In this document: positions 4,570 to 6,093 of the stretch, in pieces
How the letters are laid out: the number at the start of each line of letters is the position of its first letter
How positions within the stretch are numbered: position 1 is the first letter of the stretch
NCBI GenBank assembly: GCA_011523485.1
Contig: WTGR01000194.1
Coordinates: forward strand, 1-6,093
DNA from: Acidobacteriota bacterium
GTDB taxonomy: Bacteria; Acidobacteriota; Vicinamibacteria; Vicinamibacterales; UBA8438
Direction: 5' to 3'
Length of the DNA: 6,093 nt
The notes under the pieces: generated by a model
What the model saw: the letters and a program-made list of their open reading frames with translations, nothing else
What the model was told of the DNA's origin: nothing
Database searches by the model: none
Translations under genes and position numbers: made by a program

Positions 4570-6018
4570 ATGCGACTGATGTCGCGGCGCTCGGCGATCG
4601 CGGCGCTGGCCGCGCCTGTCCTCGCGCCGCCCGTCGCCGCGGGGCGGTCGGCGCCGGGCCCGCAGCAGGCCGCGGGCGTTCAGGCCGGGGCCGGCCGTGC
4701 GATAGTGCACGGCGCCCCGCGGCCGCTGGCGGCGGACGCCGTCACCCACGACTGGACGTCCTTTCTGGGGCCAACCCACAACGGCGAGTCGACCGAGACG
4801 CGGCTCAGCCGGACCCTGCCGCCGCCGCTCGTCTGGGAGTTGCCCACCGGTTCGGGCTACGCGTCACCCGCGATTCACGGCGACCGTCTCGTCTACCTGC
4901 ACCGGGTCGACGACGAGGAGATCGTCGAGTGTCTGCACCCCGAGACCGGCGCCACCCACTGGCGCCTGCGGTATCCCTCGGCGTACCGCGATCGGTACGG
5001 GTACAACAACGGCCCCCGTTCGAGCCCCGTCGTCGACGCCGCAGGCGGCCGGGTCTACACGGTCGGCGCCGAGGGGCGGGTCCACGCGATGGAGCTGGAG
5101 ACCGGCCGCGTCGTCTGGCGGTCCGATCTGCGCAGCGCGTACAACGTGCGGCAGGACTTCTTCGGCATCAGCTCGACGCCGCTCATCGAGGGCGGTCTGC
5201 TGATCGTCAACGTCGGCGCGCCGGGCGGACCGACCGTTGCGGCGCTGGACCTGGAGACCGGCGACGAGGTCTGGCGGGCCGGCGACGAATGGGGCGCGAG
5301 CTACGCCTCGCCGGTGCCGGCCGTCGTGCACGGCGAGCGCAGGGTGTTCGTGTTCGCGGGCGGGGAGTCGCGGCCCCCGTCCGGCGGGCTCATGTCCATC
5401 GACCCGGCGAACGGCGAGGTGGACTTCGCCTTTCCGTGGCGCAGCCGCACCTACGAGTCGGTCAATGCCGCGTGCCCGGTCGTCTTCGACGACAAGGTGT
5501 TCATCACCGCGAGCTATCGCGCCGGCGGCGCCCTCGTCAAGGTGCGGCCCGACTTCACGCACGAGGTGGCGTGGACGACGCGTGAGTTCGCGCTGCACTT
5601 CAATACGCCCATTCACCGGGACGGCCATCTGTACGGCTTCGACGGCCGCAACATGGGGGACTCCTCGCTCGCCTGCATCGATGCCGCCACGGGCGAGGCG
5701 GTGTGGCGCGCGGTTCCGCAGTGGCGGGAGACGTTCACCATCGACGGGCGCGAGTACGAGCAGATCCTGGGCACCGCGCGCGGGTCGCTGCTCGCCGCGG
5801 ACGGGCAGTTCCTGGCCCTGGGCGAGCTGGGGCACCTGCTGTGGCTGGACCTGACGCCGGACGGCTACACGGAGATCTCGCGCGGCTGGCTCTTCGCGGC
5901 CCGCGAGTCGTGGAGCCTGCCGGTGCTGTCCCGCGGTCTGCTCTACGTGACGCAGAACGCGCGGGATCTCCTCACCGGGGCGGGCCCGCGACTGCTCTGC
6001 TACGACCTGCGCGCGTAG
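4570..6018 (+). CDS. exported PQQ-like beta-propeller protein
   Basis: From ATG 4570 the protein has 482 residues. This start has GAGG nine bases upstream and begins a signal sequence, MRLMSRRSAIAALAAPVLAP, with a twin arginine that resembles but does not fully match a Tat motif. GTG 4510 would add 20 residues lacking signal character; ATG 4579 is also possible. A low-complexity Ala/Gly/Gln linker (about 22-55) leads to DWTSFLGPTHNGEST (61 onward), the 'DW..F.GP..NG' opening common to this family. Propeller blades end in Trp motifs: ETGATHWRL (125-133), METGRVVWRS-like (175-185), LETGDEVWRA (228-237), NGEVDFAF (281-288) and ATGEAVWRA (373-381). Another blade is at 405-432. Such proteins are usually periplasmic; whether this one binds PQQ or is only a scaffold cannot be judged, and I see no quinoprotein dehydrogenase signature. 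It probably shares a transcript with the preceding membrane protein. Confidence 0.85.
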   Translation: MRLMSRRSAIAALAAPVLAPPVAAGRSAPGPQQAAGVQAGAGRAIVHGAPRPLAADAVTHDWTSFLGPTHNGESTETRLSRTLPPPLVWELPTGSGYASPAIHGDRLVYLHRVDDEEIVECLHPETGATHWRLRYPSAYRDRYGYNNGPRSSPVVDAAGGRVYTVGAEGRVHAMELETGRVVWRSDLRSAYNVRQDFFGISSTPLIEGGLLIVNVGAPGGPTVAALDLETGDEVWRAGDEWGASYASPVPAVVHGERRVFVFAGGESRPPSGGLMSIDPANGEVDFAFPWRSRTYESVNAACPVVFDDKVFITASYRAGGALVKVRPDFTHEVAWTTREFALHFNTPIHRDGHLYGFDGRNMGDSSLACIDAATGEAVWRAVPQWRETFTIDGREYEQILGTARGSLLAADGQFLALGELGHLLWLDLTPDGYTEISRGWLFAARESWSLPVLSRGLLYVTQNARDLLTGAGPRLLCYDLRA

Positions 6019-6025
6019 AGGAGAT

Positions 6026-6045
6026 CGAGAGCCTCGCCCCTCTCG
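6026..6045 (+). other. small hairpin after the propeller gene
   Basis: CGAGAG (6026-6031) and CTCTCG (6040-6045) pair around an 8-base loop, eight bases after the stop codon. There is no T-run after it, so it is at best a weak or rho-assisted end signal. The remaining bases to 6093 show no gene. Confidence 0.25.
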
Positions 6046-6093
6046 GCGCTGCCATACGTTCCCGGGGGGTACGCACCGGCGGAGCGGTCCCGG

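Noticed and set aside
3926..4579. 217-codon plus-strand frame over the membrane-protein gene
   Set aside because: It contains the terminator and is Arg-rich and non-hydrophobic; the overlapping frame from 4029 has five clear membrane helices.
4864..5835. 323-codon minus-strand frame and two long plus-strand frames (4929-5585, 5237-5854) over the propeller gene
   Set aside because: All are Arg/Pro/Ala-rich shadows of a protein with clear propeller repeats.
1..6093. CRISPR arrays, tRNA or rRNA genes, insertion sequences, riboswitches
   Set aside because: Reading through both strands I found no regularly spaced repeats, cloverleaf-like segments, transposase motifs or recognised aptamers; the only long repeat is the paralog pair.

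Overview
The window is GC-rich chromosomal DNA with long, tightly GC-ending codons, Sec/Tat-type exported proteins, PQQ-type beta-propeller proteins and a tandem pair of secreted proteins with a 'RTPDGQP.ISG' N-terminus. That last family, from memory, is common and multi-copy in uncultured Acidobacteriota (Vicinamibacteria-like lineages). I infer an acidobacterial origin, but no rRNA or marker gene here proves it.

Layout from left to right. (1) The 3' end of a PQQ-like beta-propeller gene (1-134, +). (2) A small two-helix membrane protein (211-537, +). (3) Secreted paralog A (666-1664, +), followed by a hairpin terminator (1702-1740). (4) A minus-strand two-gene toxin-antitoxin module: a DUF4258-type toxin (2340-2618) overlapping an MqsA-type zinc-finger/HTH antitoxin (1846-2349). 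A near-consensus sigma-70 promoter (TTGACA, 17 bp, TATCAT) reads into it from an AT-rich island. (5) Secreted paralog B (2904-3905, +), roughly 83% identical to paralog A by eye, with a strong intrinsic terminator (3961-3997). (6) A five-helix, half-size EamA/DMT-like membrane protein (4029-4487, +). (7) A complete exported PQQ-like beta-propeller protein (4570-6018, +).

How the parts relate. The plus-strand genes all encode envelope or exported proteins, and the small hydrophobic proteins sit beside the beta-propeller genes. No catalytic pathway can be assigned. The two secreted paralogs look like separate transcription units: each has a similar candidate promoter (TTGAAC, 17-18 bp, TA(A/G)GAT) and its own terminator. 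The toxin-antitoxin module lies between the duplicated genes in the opposite orientation. Its AT-rich control region (about 38% GC over 2641-2760) stands out from the GC-rich surroundings, which fits an inserted accessory module, though no insertion boundaries are visible.

I see no RNA genes, CRISPR arrays, insertion sequences or origins. The most notable points are the TA module with its readable promoter and possible operator, and the paralog pair with a 68-bp identical block that suggests recent duplication or gene conversion. I did not find evidence of a clearly new multi-gene system.
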